A stretch of DNA of 64,000 nucleotides from an uncultured Proteiniphilum sp. (GCF_937873925.1 NZ_CALNAT010000002.1:12204-76203), one strand, 5' to 3'. Counted from the stretch's first letter, positions 34,036 through 43,926 are shown. The notes: generated by a model from the sequence alone, not told the origin. Program-made: numbers and translations.

Positions 34036-35346
34036 TTACAGCACATTCATTCCATCCAGCACTATTTTCACAATAAACAGCGCGAAGATAACCCACATGG
34101 TAGCCGATATCTGTTTAAATCGTCCGCTCAATGCTTTCAAAAAGACAAAAGAGAGCATGCCGAATACAATTCCCTGGGCGATACTGAAGGCAAACGGCAT
34201 CATCACAATGGTGAGAAATGCAGGCAACGCCTCAGTCATATCTTCGAAATTAATCTTCACCACGGAAGTAATCATAAACAGGCCCACCAGGATCAGTGCG
34301 GGAGCTGTAGCCGAGGCCGGCACCATCAGGAAGAGCGGGGCAAGGAATAACGCCAGGGCAAACATAGCTGCCGTAGAGAGGGAAGTCAGGCCCGTACGGC
34401 CTCCTACAGCTACTCCCGAGGCGCTCTCCACATAGGAGGTAACCGTACTGGTCCCCAATACAGCGCCGAAGGTCGTACCGAGCGCATCGGCAAAGAGGGC
34501 GCGTTTAATTTGCGGGAAATTGCCGTTTTCATCGGTTATCCCTATTTTCGAAGCTACTCCCAACAAGGTACCTACGGTGTCGAACAGGTTCACGAAGAGA
34601 AAGGTGAAGACTATAATCAGCATGTCAAGGGTAAAAATATTGCTCCATTCGAATTGTACAAAAATAGGGGAAATATCGGGAGGAAGGGCAATCAGGTTTC
34701 CTTGGGGAAAATGGACCAACCCCAGGACAACGGCAAAGATAGTTGCCGCCGCAATCCCGATAAGGAAAGCCCCGTGCACTTTTTTATAATAGAGCACGCC
34801 GGTGAGAATAAGTCCCAGCGAAGCCACCCATATATGGGGGTTAGACATAGCGCCCAAGGTGACCATCGTATTCTCATCCTTCACGATCAAACCTGCATTT
34901 TGCAGGCCGAGAAGAGTGATAAAAAGCCCAATCCCCACTGGGATAGCATTTTTAATGGTATTCGGGATACTTTTCACGATCAGTTCCCGTACGTTGAAAA
35001 AGGTGAGAATAATGAATATGATCCCTTCGATGAAAACTGCCGTCAGCGCCATCTGCCAGGAGTACCCTAACCCTATCACTACAGAAAACGCGAAAAAGGA
35101 GTTCAACCCCATACCGGGCGCTTGCGCTACCGGTAGATTGGGGATAAATGCCATAAAAAGCGTCCCCAGCACGCTGGCGAGCGCCGTCGCGGTAAAAAGT
35201 GCAGCCTTGTCCATCCCCGCCGCTCCCAGGATATTGGGATTGACCACCAGGATATAGGACATGGTGAGAAACGTAATGATACCGGCTATGATCTCCGTGC
35301 GTACATTGGTCTTATTCTGCTTCAGTTTAAATATTTTTTCCAGCAT
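34036..35346 (-). CDS. NCS2-family purine permease (AzgA/GhxP-like)
   Basis: 436-residue inner-membrane carrier for hypoxanthine, guanine or adenine. The AzgA-type N-terminus (TNVRTEIIAGIITFLTMSYIL), QAPGMGLNSFFAFSVV and FVNLFDTVGTLLGVASKIG with the substrate-binding region are present, as is TSTVTSYVESASGVAVGGRTGL. About 12-14 helices. It follows the DUF5020 outer-membrane protein by 17 bp, so the pair may bring purines or nucleosides across both membranes. Confidence 0.95.
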   Translation of the reverse strand: MLEKIFKLKQNKTNVRTEIIAGIITFLTMSYILVVNPNILGAAGMDKAALFTATALASVLGTLFMAFIPNLPVAQAPGMGLNSFFAFSVVIGLGYSWQMALTAVFIEGIIFIILTFFNVRELIVKSIPNTIKNAIPVGIGLFITLLGLQNAGLIVKDENTMVTLGAMSNPHIWVASLGLILTGVLYYKKVHGAFLIGIAAATIFAVVLGLVHFPQGNLIALPPDISPIFVQFEWSNIFTLDMLIIVFTFLFVNLFDTVGTLLGVASKIGITDENGNFPQIKRALFADALGTTFGAVLGTSTVTSYVESASGVAVGGRTGLTSLSTAAMFALALFLAPLFLMVPASATAPALILVGLFMITSVVKINFEDMTEALPAFLTIVMMPFAFSIAQGIVFGMLSFVFLKALSGRFKQISATMWVIFALFIVKIVLDGMNVL

Positions 35347-35363
35347 GATCTTATGGGTTTACA

Positions 35364-36077
35364 TTAAAAATTCCATTTGGTGGCTATCGTGGGAATGGCG
35401 TAGAATTTGTCCGCTCCCGCAAAGTTATAGCTTAGTTCAATCTCGCTTCCCAGGGCAAATTGAGATGTAACATTGTACCATATCTGTGGCTCGCTCAACA
35501 AAATAAGTTTTTTCCCGGACTCTACTCCCGTACGGTCTTTGTTTTCGCTCCAGAGATCGAAGAATCCACCCAGCGAAAGTTTCCCGCCGGCAAGGGAGGA
35601 GTTCCATGTGATAGTCCATTGTGCATCATGGCTCACCTCCTGAAAGGCATTCAGTTTATAGGCCACATACGTACTCATGAAAAAATTGCCCAACTGGAAA
35701 GGATAACCGAATCCGCCCAGATAGGAACTCGGTATGGAGAAACCGAAGTTCTTCTCCCTCACCAATCCCAGTCCGCCGTTGTATTCAATGTGGGGCAGCA
35801 GGGGAAAGTCGCCGATCTTAAATTCGCGGGCTATTTCAGCATAAGCAAGTCCGGGATTACGTTTATCGAAATTAAAGTCGAAATCCACGAACATAAAAGT
35901 GCTTCCCCACTGGTCGGGTTTAAACATCTCGAAGGTGGCGGTCAGGTAATTAACCGGAGCACCCACCTTATCGCCATACAATGAATTACGGGGATCGAAG
36001 TGCAATTGCAGGTTCTGCGCCTGGATAGTCCCTGCCACACATAAGATCGCAACGGATAGAACAATGTTTCGTACCAT
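35364..36077 (-). CDS. DUF5020 outer-membrane protein (Tsx-like)
   Basis: 237 residues with a signal peptide (VRNIVLSVAILCVAGTIQAQ) and a repeated strand pattern ending in an aromatic residue (ATKWNF), as in small beta-barrels. The family resembles the nucleoside-specific channel Tsx. Co-transcription with a purine permease supports a role in nucleoside or nucleobase uptake; this is inference. The start at 36077 was chosen for its signal peptide; the open frame extends upstream only through the hairpin element. Confidence 0.85.
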   Translation of the reverse strand: MVRNIVLSVAILCVAGTIQAQNLQLHFDPRNSLYGDKVGAPVNYLTATFEMFKPDQWGSTFMFVDFDFNFDKRNPGLAYAEIAREFKIGDFPLLPHIEYNGGLGLVREKNFGFSIPSSYLGGFGYPFQLGNFFMSTYVAYKLNAFQEVSHDAQWTITWNSSLAGGKLSLGGFFDLWSENKDRTGVESGKKLILLSEPQIWYNVTSQFALGSEIELSYNFAGADKFYAIPTIATKWNF

Positions 36078-36102
36078 AAAGACTTTTTGTTTTAATATTA
36101 AG

Positions 36103-36181
36103 TTCATTAAAGTGAGACTATTTCCCGCCATGGCAAAGTTCCAGTACACCTGACTTTGCTCATTTGGCTCAACGAAACAGT
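36103..36181 (-). repeat. Hairpin leader element, single copy (before DUF5020)
   Basis: Sense strand minus: CGTTGAGCCAAATGAGCA, then AAGT-CAG-(GTGTA)-CTG-GA-ACTTTGC, then CATGGCGGGAAA and a CTCACTTTAATGAAC end. The outer stem GCAAAGT/ACTTTGC is perfect and the inner stem is CAG/CTG with an unpaired GA. Located between the promoter at 36198 and the start codon. Confidence 0.75.
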
Positions 36182-36197
36182 CAATCAAAAGAAACGG

Positions 36198-36205
36198 CAA
36201 AAATA
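36198..36205 (-). promoter_or_regulatory. -7 promoter box of the DUF5020/purine permease operon
   Basis: Reads TATTTTTG on the minus strand; the hairpin element starts about 17 bp downstream. Confidence 0.5.
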
Positions 36206-36392
36206 TTAAAAATATGCAAAGTATCCTCATAAGTAAGGCTCTTTTTTTATGTGATTAATTTGTTGAAAGATTTTCATCCATTAGTGATTAGCAAATTATC
36301 AGATTTACTGATTAATAATCATCCTATCAACAAATTATTAGCTCAATCCCTCTTTATTCTTTACTCTTTGTTCTTTATTCTATTATAATTTG

Positions 36393-36400
36393 TATTTTTG
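36393..36400 (+). promoter_or_regulatory. cysS: -7 promoter box of cysS
   Basis: Reads TATTTTTG, 28 bp before the cysS ATG. Confidence 0.55.
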
Positions 36401-36428
36401 TCTTTCTTAAAAAAAGTCATCATTCATT

Positions 36429-37907
36429 ATGAGCGAAGAAAAGGAAAAAAGGTTGACCATTTACAACACACTCAGCAGGACGAAAGAACCCTTTGAACCG
36501 CTGCATCCCCCTTTTGTGGGCATGTATGTGTGCGGACCCACTGTCTATAGTGATGTGCATTTGGGGAATTGCCGCACCTTTATCTCCTTCGATATGATAT
36601 ACAGGTACCTGCTCCACCTCGGCTACAAGGTCCGCTATGTCCGCAACATCACCGATGCCGGCCATCTGGAGGGCGACCGTGATGAGGGCGACGATAAGTT
36701 TGCCAAAAGGGCCAAGCTGGAGCAGTTGGAACCGATGGAGATCGTACAGAAATATACCCTCGGATTTCATGAGGTATTGGCGCTCTTCAACACGCTCCCC
36801 CCCAGCATTGAACCGACGGCTACCGGACATATCCTGGAACAGATCGAGATGATCAAAAAGATCGTGGCCGAAGGGTTTGCCTATGAGGTGAACGGTTCCG
36901 TCTATTTCGATGTGGAGAAATACAGCAGGGAGGACGATTACGGCCAACTCACCAACCGGAAGCTGGAAGACCTGCTGGAAGGTACCCGCGATCTGGACGG
37001 ACAGGATGAAAAGAGGGGACGGCTCGATTTCGCCCTCTGGATCAAAGCCAAACCGGAAACCCTCATGCAATGGCCATCGCCGTGGGGATGGGGATTTCCC
37101 GGATGGCATATAGAATGCTCGGCAATGAGCACCAAATACCTGGGTACTACCTTTGATATACACGGGGGCGGAATGGATCTCCAGGCAACCCACCACACCA
37201 ATGAGATCGCCCAATCGAAAGCCTGTAATCATACGGCGCCTGCGAAGTATTGGATACATACCAATATGCTTACCGTGAATGGAGCCCGAATGTCCAAATC
37301 GGCAGGTAACGGCTTCTTACCCGGAGAACTGTTCAGCGGCGACCACCCTCTGCTCGAAAGAGGCTATACCCCAATGACCGTCCGGTTCTTTATGGCGCAA
37401 TCGCACTACAGAAGTACGCTCGATTTTTCCAACGAGGCATTGCAGGCAGCCGAAAAAGGATACAAAAAGCTCATGGAGAGCCTGTCGATCCTGGAGAAAC
37501 TTCCACCCTCGGCATCCTCTTCGGTGGATATCTCCGGACTGGAAGAAAAATGCTATGCAGCCATGAACGACGATTTCAACAGTCCCATACTGATAGCCCA
37601 TCTCTTCGACGGGGTACGTATCGTCAATTCCGTCAACGACAAAAAGGAGACCCTTGCCGCCGCCGATTTGGAGGCGTTGAAGAAACTGATGCGCACCTTT
37701 ATTTTCGAAGTACTGGGATTATGTGACGAGTCAAAGAGCATGGGTGGAAGCGATGTGATCGGGGGACTAATGAATTTGATCATCGATATCCGCAGAACAG
37801 CGCGGGAAAATAAAGACTGGAAAACTTCCGATAAGATCCGTGATGAACTGAAAGCCATCGGCGTGGAGATAAAAGACACCAAAGAGGGTGTGGAATGGAG
37901 AATTTAA
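36429..37907 (+). CDS. cysS: Cysteinyl-tRNA synthetase
   Basis: Charges tRNA-Cys. 492 residues, class I. The zinc-binding and HIGH region is MYVCGPTVYSDVHLGNCRTF (HLGN for HIGH). FPGWHIECSAMS holds further zinc ligands, with the His pair in HGGGMDLQATHHTNE. The KMSKS loop is RMSKSAGNGF, and the C-terminal anticodon-binding DALR-like helices follow. Complete. Its own promoter lies in the divergent region shared with DUF5020. Confidence 0.98.
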   Translation: MSEEKEKRLTIYNTLSRTKEPFEPLHPPFVGMYVCGPTVYSDVHLGNCRTFISFDMIYRYLLHLGYKVRYVRNITDAGHLEGDRDEGDDKFAKRAKLEQLEPMEIVQKYTLGFHEVLALFNTLPPSIEPTATGHILEQIEMIKKIVAEGFAYEVNGSVYFDVEKYSREDDYGQLTNRKLEDLLEGTRDLDGQDEKRGRLDFALWIKAKPETLMQWPSPWGWGFPGWHIECSAMSTKYLGTTFDIHGGGMDLQATHHTNEIAQSKACNHTAPAKYWIHTNMLTVNGARMSKSAGNGFLPGELFSGDHPLLERGYTPMTVRFFMAQSHYRSTLDFSNEALQAAEKGYKKLMESLSILEKLPPSASSSVDISGLEEKCYAAMNDDFNSPILIAHLFDGVRIVNSVNDKKETLAAADLEALKKLMRTFIFEVLGLCDESKSMGGSDVIGGLMNLIIDIRRTARENKDWKTSDKIRDELKAIGVEIKDTKEGVEWRI

Positions 37908-37941
37908 AAGAAAACACAAGGAGTAAATAAAACATCTACAT

Positions 37942-39276
37942 ATGTCTGAAAAACGAGCGACATTCGCCTCAAAGATCGGAGTGGTGGCCGCTGCCGCGGG
38001 ATCAGCCGTAGGTCTGGGTAATATCTGGCGTTTTCCGAGCCAGACAGCCGACGGCGGGGGCGCTATCTTTATCATGGTATACATCGGTTGTATCTTGTTT
38101 TTCGGCATACCGCTCATGGTGAGCGAGTTTCTGGTGGGACGAGCCTCACGGGCCAATACCGCGGGCGCTTATCGCAAGCTGGCACCCGCCACACAGTGGA
38201 AATGGGTGGGTAGACTGGGTGTGCTCACCGGATTTGTCATCATGGGATTTTATATGGTCGTGTGCGGCTGGACGCTTGTTTATTTCTTTCAGTCGCTTTC
38301 AGGGCATCTCTATGGGGTCACCGATTTTTCGGCAAACTTCACGGACCTGCAGAACAATCCCGCGAAACAGATCGTCTGGATGATCATCTTTACACTCCTG
38401 ACCGCATTCTTTATCCTTTTTGGTGTGAAGAAAGGGATTGAACGATCTGCAAAAATAATGATGCCGCTGCTCTTCCTGCTCCTTCTTGTGCTGGCCATCC
38501 GCGCCGTCACGCTCGACAACGCCGTCCAGGGCCTGGATTTTCTTTTCAAGCCCGATCTGTCACATGTAAAATCGACCGTATTCCTCGATGCAATGGGGCA
38601 GGCGTTCTTCTCCCTCTCCCTCGGCATGGGATGTATGATCACCTATGGCTCCTATTTCAATGACAACACACCTCTTGTAAAAACGTCGGTACAGGTATCC
38701 ATCCTCGATACGCTGGTGGCTGTTCTTGCCGGCGTAGTCATCTTTCCGTCGGCATTCGCATTGACTACCAACCCCGGAACCATTGTGGACGACCTGGTAG
38801 CCGGCGGTCCGGGGCTCCTCTTTATTACACTGCCTGAACTTTTCAATCAGATGGCAGGATCCATGATCTGGAGCGCTCTTTTCTTTTGCCTGCTGGCACT
38901 GGCTGCGCTCACCTCTACCATTTCACTGATGGAGGTGGTAACGGTATACCTCCACGAAGAATATCGTATCTCGCGCAGGAAAAGCACCCTGCTGGCTACT
39001 GTCGGCGTGATCATTCTGGGTACCTTCTCCTCTTTCTCGTCCTCTTTCTTCAATATTCTCGATGTTTCTTCCGCTAAAATAATGTTGCCGGTAGGCGGCC
39101 TTTTCATCTCTCTCTTCGTAGGCTGGTATCTCGATCAGAAACTTGTATATGTGCAACTCACCAATAACGGGAGACTGAACTTCGGCACCGGATTCCTGAA
39201 AACCTATATAATCCTGTTACGATATGTGGCTCCCCTTGCGATACTGGCCATTTTTATCTATGGACTGGCCGGATAA
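37942..39276 (+). CDS. Sodium-dependent transporter, NSS/SNF family
   Basis: 444-residue, about 11-helix Na+ symporter for an amino acid or similar solute. The helix-1 unwound segment is AAAAGSAVGLGNIWRFPSQT, with Na+ and substrate ligands. GMGCMITYGSYF in helix 6 and ALAALTSTISLMEVV in helix 8 match bacterial 11-helix members such as TnaT/MhsT. 34 bp after cysS, possibly in one operon. Confidence 0.95.
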   Translation: MSEKRATFASKIGVVAAAAGSAVGLGNIWRFPSQTADGGGAIFIMVYIGCILFFGIPLMVSEFLVGRASRANTAGAYRKLAPATQWKWVGRLGVLTGFVIMGFYMVVCGWTLVYFFQSLSGHLYGVTDFSANFTDLQNNPAKQIVWMIIFTLLTAFFILFGVKKGIERSAKIMMPLLFLLLLVLAIRAVTLDNAVQGLDFLFKPDLSHVKSTVFLDAMGQAFFSLSLGMGCMITYGSYFNDNTPLVKTSVQVSILDTLVAVLAGVVIFPSAFALTTNPGTIVDDLVAGGPGLLFITLPELFNQMAGSMIWSALFFCLLALAALTSTISLMEVVTVYLHEEYRISRRKSTLLATVGVIILGTFSSFSSSFFNILDVSSAKIMLPVGGLFISLFVGWYLDQKLVYVQLTNNGRLNFGTGFLKTYIILLRYVAPLAILAIFIYGLAG

Positions 39277-39382
39277 CGGACCAACTTCCCATCATAAGAA
39301 AGGCATTCCCTTGAAACGAGCATGAGAATTGTTCACACACAAGAAGATAATTAAAAGCGAGTTCCATAGGGTACCTTTGAAC

Positions 39383-39446
39383 TTTTTCGATAAGTGAATA
39401 CAGAGGCAAAACAAGTTTTGACTATGTTGAGCGCAGAAAAAGTATA
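39383..39446 (+). repeat. Decayed hairpin element upstream of aroA
   Basis: Reads TTTTTCGATAAGTGAAT, CAGAGG, the perfect stem-loop CAAAAC-AA-GTTTTG, then TGAGCGCAGAAAAAG. It corresponds to the wzx second copy, with the stem changed on both arms. Same direction as aroA but upstream of its promoter (39552). The remaining 39277-39382 holds a 16-base motif shared with 61158 and no gene. Confidence 0.5.
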
Positions 39447-39551
39447 ATGAAAGAGAAAATAATAGTTTTACATATGAAAGAGAAAAAAGTTTAAATCAAT
39501 TAAAACAACGTAAAAGCGAAAATAAACCGCTCAACCTTCGCTTTAAAATAC

Positions 39552-39559
39552 TATTTTTG
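39552..39559 (+). promoter_or_regulatory. aroA: -7 promoter box of aroA
   Basis: Reads TATTTTTG, 20 bp before the aroA ATG. Confidence 0.55.
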
Positions 39560-39579
39560 TATCACTATTTCACACCAAA

Positions 39580-40809
39580 ATGCCACTGCAGTATAAAATA
39601 TTTCCGCCCGAGGCCCTTCGCACCACCGTGCACCTTCCTGCATCCAAAAGTATGAGTAACAGGGCGCTCATCCTGAATGCCCTGAGTTTAAGCCCGTATC
39701 CGATCCAGAATCTGTCCAACTGTGAAGATACGCAAGTGCTCATAGACGTATTCAATTCCCAATCCAACGTGTTCGACATCAAGGCAGCCGGAACTGCCAT
39801 GCGCTTCCTGACAGCTTTTCTGGCCGGAATGGAGGGTGAATGGATCGTCAAGGGTTCTAAACGGATGCATGAGAGACCTATCCATCCGCTGGTGGAAACG
39901 CTCATTGCCTTGGGTGCCGAGGTCGACTATATAGAAAAAGAGGGGTATCCGCCCCTGAAAATAAAGGGTAGAAAACTGAAAGGAGGAGAAGTCTATCTCT
40001 CGGGCAATATCAGTTCGCAATTCATCTCTGCCTTATTGATGATAGCCCCCCTGATGGAAAACGGACTGGTAATGCATATCGAAAAGGAAATTGTGTCCAA
40101 ACCATACATCCACCTTACTCTCAGCATGATGGAGAAATGCGGTGTACAGGTCAAATGGGAAAACAACCATATCACGGTGAAACCGCAAATATACAATGCG
40201 GTGAAATTTGCGGTGGAACCGGACTGGACTGCCGCTTCGTATTGGTATGAGATGACCTCTCTCATTCCCGGCGCGGAAGTAACACTAAAGGGATTGGAGA
40301 AGAACAGTCTTCAGGGCGACGCCAATGTAACCAACCTGTTCAGCTATCTGGGTGTCACTACGGAATTCCTGCCGGACGGCATCATCATCAGGAATACAAA
40401 AAAAAGGACCAAAAAATTTTTCCACGATTTTGTGAATGAACCTGACTTGGCACAAACTTTTGCAGCCACCTGTTGTTTTATGGGAGTACCGTTTCTTTTC
40501 TCCGGGATCCAAAGCCTGAAGATAAAAGAAACTGACAGGGTAGCCGCACTGATCAACGAACTGAAAAAGTTAGGCTATCTGCTCAAAGAAAACGGGAAAG
40601 GGATGCTCGAGTGGGACGGGGAACGTTGTTCCCCTGAAAAAGAACCCGCCATCGACACCTATGACGACCATCGGATGGCGATGTCCCTGGCTCCGGGTGC
40701 CATTCTATCCGGCTCACTCATCATCAATGATCCCAAAGTGGTATTCAAATCCTACCCTGATTTCTGGAACGACCTGAAACTGGCGGGGTTTACAATTGAG
40801 GAAAGGTAA
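39580..40809 (+). CDS. aroA: 3-phosphoshikimate 1-carboxyvinyltransferase (EPSP synthase)
   Basis: Sixth step of the shikimate pathway. 409 residues. The N-terminal PASKSMSNRALILNAL binds shikimate 3-phosphate. KAAGTAMRFLTAFLA replaces the more usual AGT-xxR/F-LTA block, and SSQFISALLMIAPL and KETDRVAALINELKKLG (active site) are conserved, as is YDDHRMAMSLA near the C-terminus. A little shorter than the 420-430 of many relatives, as is common in Bacteroidota. Followed by a small gene 5 bp later. Confidence 0.96.
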   Translation: MPLQYKIFPPEALRTTVHLPASKSMSNRALILNALSLSPYPIQNLSNCEDTQVLIDVFNSQSNVFDIKAAGTAMRFLTAFLAGMEGEWIVKGSKRMHERPIHPLVETLIALGAEVDYIEKEGYPPLKIKGRKLKGGEVYLSGNISSQFISALLMIAPLMENGLVMHIEKEIVSKPYIHLTLSMMEKCGVQVKWENNHITVKPQIYNAVKFAVEPDWTAASYWYEMTSLIPGAEVTLKGLEKNSLQGDANVTNLFSYLGVTTEFLPDGIIIRNTKKRTKKFFHDFVNEPDLAQTFAATCCFMGVPFLFSGIQSLKIKETDRVAALINELKKLGYLLKENGKGMLEWDGERCSPEKEPAIDTYDDHRMAMSLAPGAILSGSLIINDPKVVFKSYPDFWNDLKLAGFTIEER

Positions 40810-40814
40810 TTATT

Positions 40815-41246
40815 ATGCAAAGTTTATTTCTTTTTACAGGTATTATACTCTTTTTCATACTGGCGCTTACCATCTCCAACTATTTGCAACGCAAGAAAGG
40901 GAACGATAAGCCCCGCGAAGCAACTCCCCCTGCCTTGGATCTGGGTGGAAGCGGCTGTTGCGGCGCACATGAAGTGTGTGAGCGGGACAGTTTGATCGCT
41001 GCTTTTGCAGAGAAACCGGAATATTTCGACGATGAGGAGCTCGATCAATATGCATACCGCGATTCGGACGGCTATGCTGCCAATGAAATAGATGAGTTCC
41101 GGGAGATCTTTTATTCCGTACTCGACCAAGAAAAGCCTCGCTGGGTAAGGAGTCTCTGTATGAGAGGCATCTCCCTCCCCGATCAGTTGAAAGATGAGGT
41201 ACTGATGATCGTCAATGAACTGAGGACCGAAAAAATGCACGCCTGA
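40815..41246 (+). CDS. Conserved membrane-anchored protein with a CCG-HEVC motif
   Basis: 143 residues: one N-terminal transmembrane helix (SLFLFTGIILFFILALTISNYL), a basic linker, then GGSGCCGAHEVCERDSLIAAF and YFDDEELDQYAYRDSDGYAANEIDEF. The closely spaced Cys-Cys, His and Cys look like a metal or Fe-S site. The same motif recurs in Bacteroidales proteins I remember only as hypothetical. Begins 5 bp after aroA and is followed 13 bp later by a metal ABC permease, so metal handling is a reasonable but unproven idea. Confidence 0.8.
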   Translation: MQSLFLFTGIILFFILALTISNYLQRKKGNDKPREATPPALDLGGSGCCGAHEVCERDSLIAAFAEKPEYFDDEELDQYAYRDSDGYAANEIDEFREIFYSVLDQEKPRWVRSLCMRGISLPDQLKDEVLMIVNELRTEKMHA

Positions 41247-41259
41247 TGTCGTTGAACGG

Positions 41260-42078
41260 ATGAATATCATCGAACTCCTTGACTACCTTTTTTTTCGCAA
41301 TGCTCTGTTAGGCAGCCTTTTTGCAAGTATTGCCGGAGGGATAATCGGCACCTATGTCGTTACAAAAAGACTGGTATTCATTAGCGGCGGTATCACCCAT
41401 GCCTCCTTCGGAGGATTAGGAATAGGTTTCTATTTCGGACTGTCTCCCGTTTTGTCGGCTATGGCCTTCTCTATCCTGTCGGCATTCGGTATCCAATGGC
41501 TGTCCCGGAAGCAGGGAATACGCGAGGATTCGGCCATCGCGGTCTTCTGGTCGCTGGGAATGGCCATCGGGATAGTACTCACTTTCCTCACGCCCGGATA
41601 TGCCCCCAACTTGTCGGAATACCTTTTTGGGAATATCCTTACCATCACCCGTAGCGATATTACAGCTCTGCTCGTTTTATCGCTGATCCTGATGCTTTTT
41701 TTCATCCTGTTTTACCACGCGATTGTTTCCGTGTCTTTCGACACCGAATTTGCCAGGACACGACGTCTCCCCACGCAGTTTATCGAGTATGCCATGATGT
41801 TTTTTATTGCCATTACCATCGTGCTGAGCATCCGGCTGGTGGGAATTGTCCTGCTGATGTCGTTGATCACTGTACCGCAGATGACGGCCAACCTCTTCAC
41901 GGTAAACTATTCGAAGATGATCTTCCTGTCCGTTCTGTTCAGTTTTGCAGGATGTGTGGCGGGGTTATTGCTCTCTTACTATCTGAATGTCCCCTCCGGC
42001 GCATTCATCATCTTTGTCCTTATCATGATATTCTTTATTGCCAAGGCAATAAAAGCCATTGCCGGGAAACCCCGTTAA
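41260..42078 (+). CDS. Metal ABC transporter permease (ZnuB/MntB/TroC type)
   Basis: 272 residues with about eight helices for uptake of zinc, manganese or iron. FISGGITHASFGGLGIGFYFG (helix 2-3) and EDSAIAVFWSLGMAIGIVL are family blocks, as is the C-terminal VPSGAFIIFVLIMIFF. No ATPase or binding protein lies nearby, so it must work with subunits encoded elsewhere. The preceding small Cys-rich membrane protein may be functionally tied to it. Confidence 0.93.
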   Translation: MNIIELLDYLFFRNALLGSLFASIAGGIIGTYVVTKRLVFISGGITHASFGGLGIGFYFGLSPVLSAMAFSILSAFGIQWLSRKQGIREDSAIAVFWSLGMAIGIVLTFLTPGYAPNLSEYLFGNILTITRSDITALLVLSLILMLFFILFYHAIVSVSFDTEFARTRRLPTQFIEYAMMFFIAITIVLSIRLVGIVLLMSLITVPQMTANLFTVNYSKMIFLSVLFSFAGCVAGLLLSYYLNVPSGAFIIFVLIMIFFIAKAIKAIAGKPR

Positions 42079-42152
42079 CAGATTGCCTCGCCGGCAGTTC
42101 TTTTTCTCCTTCATTTCCCATTTTACAAAAAAATAATTACCAAAAACAGAGT

Positions 42153-43790
42153 ATGATCCAGCGACTTGTATTTCTTGTCATCTCACTATTGACACTTATC
42201 CCCCCCTCTGTTGCCGACACCATCACAATAAAAGCAGCAAAAAAATACCTGAATATTCCCGTTTCCCATGCCGTTCAACGGGAAGTAATGGAAATCAAGG
42301 TAGACGGCAGGATAGAACGATTTTTCGAGATCCGTTTAGCGTCGGAGAAACCCGATTATTGGGTCTTTTGCGATATCTCGGCATTCAAAAGCAAAACCGT
42401 CAGCATCTCTTTTCCATCGCCGGGCAAAGGGTTATCCCAAATCTATCAGTCCGATGAAATTGCCGGACAGGACAGCCTGTATGGAGAAAAGAACAGGCCG
42501 CAATTCCACTTCTCAAGCAGAAGAGGATGGAATAACGATCCCAACGGCCTCCTCTATTACCAAGGAGAATACCACCTCTTCTACCAACATAACCCTTATG
42601 AACGGGAGTGGGGAAATATGCACTGGGGACATGCGGTGAGTGAAGACCTGATCCACTGGGAAGAGCTTCCCGTAGCGCTTTACCCGGACGAACACGGTAC
42701 TATGTTTTCCGGTTCGGCCGTGATGGACTATCACCACAGCGCAGGATTCAATAAAGGAGGTGAACCGGCCATGGTGGCTCTATATACCGTTGACAATGCC
42801 GACAGGCAAATACAGTGCCTCGCCTACAGCCTGGACAAGGGACGCACATGGACCAAATATGCACACAATCCGGTGATCGACTCAAAAGAGAAGTGGGGCA
42901 GCAAAGACACACGCGACCCTAAGGTATTCTGGTATGAACCCGGCAAGAAATGGGTCATGGTCCTCAACGAAAGGGACGGACACTCCATCTACAATTCCAC
43001 CGACCTGAGAGAATGGATATTCAAAAGTCACATTACAGGATTCTGGGAGTGCCCGGAACTGTTTGAGCTCCCTGTGGATAATGACGTATCCCATAAAAAA
43101 TGGGTGATGTACGGAGCTTCAGGCACTTATATGATCGGAAGTTTCAATGGTGAAGAGTTTATTCCTGAATCAGGCAAACACTACTATACCACCGGTTCAG
43201 GCTATGCGGGACAAACATTCAACAATATTCCGGAATCCGACGGCAGGCGTATCCAGATAAGCTGGGGTCGTATTCCCGCAGCAGACATGCCTTTTAACAT
43301 GCTGATGTTGCTGCCGACCGAATTAACGCTACGCACAACCCAAGGGGGGGTCAGGCTGTTCAGTTATCCGGTTAAAGAGGTGAATCGACTGGTCAATAAA
43401 AACAAAAAGTGGAAAAACCTGAGTACCGAAGAAGCAAACATAGCTGTTAATGAATTCCGCGATGAATCTCTGTTGCACATCAGGCTCACTTTAAGTCTCT
43501 CACATGCTACGGGAGCAGGCCTCGATTTCAAAGGACAAACCCTGTTGAATTACGACATGAATTTCAACACGGTCAATGGTGTCTTCTATTCTCCCGACAA
43601 TATGACCAGTATGGAGATTTCAGCGGATATTTTCATCGACAGGACCTCTGTGGAGGTCTTCATCGATAACGGTGCATACTCCTGCTCTTTCGAAAGAAAG
43701 ACAGCAGACCCGGAGAAAGGATTCAACTTCTGGGGAAATAATATCAGAATCAAAGAACTTGAACTGTCTACGCTCCTATCTATCTGGTGA
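42153..43790 (+). CDS. GH32 family fructan hydrolase (levanase/inulinase-like), exported
   Basis: 545 residues: signal peptide (RLVFLVISLLTLIPPSVAD), an N-terminal beta domain of about 85 residues as seen in Bacteroidota GH32 enzymes, then the five-bladed propeller. Catalytic residues lie in RRGWNNDPNGLLYY (nucleophile Asp), KDTRDPKVFW (transition-state Asp) and FWECPELF (acid/base Glu). The C-terminal beta-sandwich ends with FIDRTSVEVFIDNG. It hydrolyses beta-fructans or sucrose-type substrates in the periplasm or outside. No fructan SusC/D pair accompanies it here. ATG 42153 was chosen to give the signal peptide. Confidence 0.95.
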   Translation: MIQRLVFLVISLLTLIPPSVADTITIKAAKKYLNIPVSHAVQREVMEIKVDGRIERFFEIRLASEKPDYWVFCDISAFKSKTVSISFPSPGKGLSQIYQSDEIAGQDSLYGEKNRPQFHFSSRRGWNNDPNGLLYYQGEYHLFYQHNPYEREWGNMHWGHAVSEDLIHWEELPVALYPDEHGTMFSGSAVMDYHHSAGFNKGGEPAMVALYTVDNADRQIQCLAYSLDKGRTWTKYAHNPVIDSKEKWGSKDTRDPKVFWYEPGKKWVMVLNERDGHSIYNSTDLREWIFKSHITGFWECPELFELPVDNDVSHKKWVMYGASGTYMIGSFNGEEFIPESGKHYYTTGSGYAGQTFNNIPESDGRRIQISWGRIPAADMPFNMLMLLPTELTLRTTQGGVRLFSYPVKEVNRLVNKNKKWKNLSTEEANIAVNEFRDESLLHIRLTLSLSHATGAGLDFKGQTLLNYDMNFNTVNGVFYSPDNMTSMEISADIFIDRTSVEVFIDNGAYSCSFERKTADPEKGFNFWGNNIRIKELELSTLLSIW

Positions 43791-43926
43791 AAAAGATATC
43801 CCGTTTGAAAAGGTTTATCCGAACCCGGATGTCAAAAATTAAACAGCAGCCAAGGGAATACGAAACAATAAAATCCTTTTTTTCGAGTTAAATAAAAAGA
43901 TAATTACTCGGAAAAGGAGATCACCG

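Noticed and set aside
36078..36230. Upstream extension of the DUF5020 gene
   Set aside because: It runs through the hairpin element and its promoter, and ATG 36077 gives a clean signal peptide.
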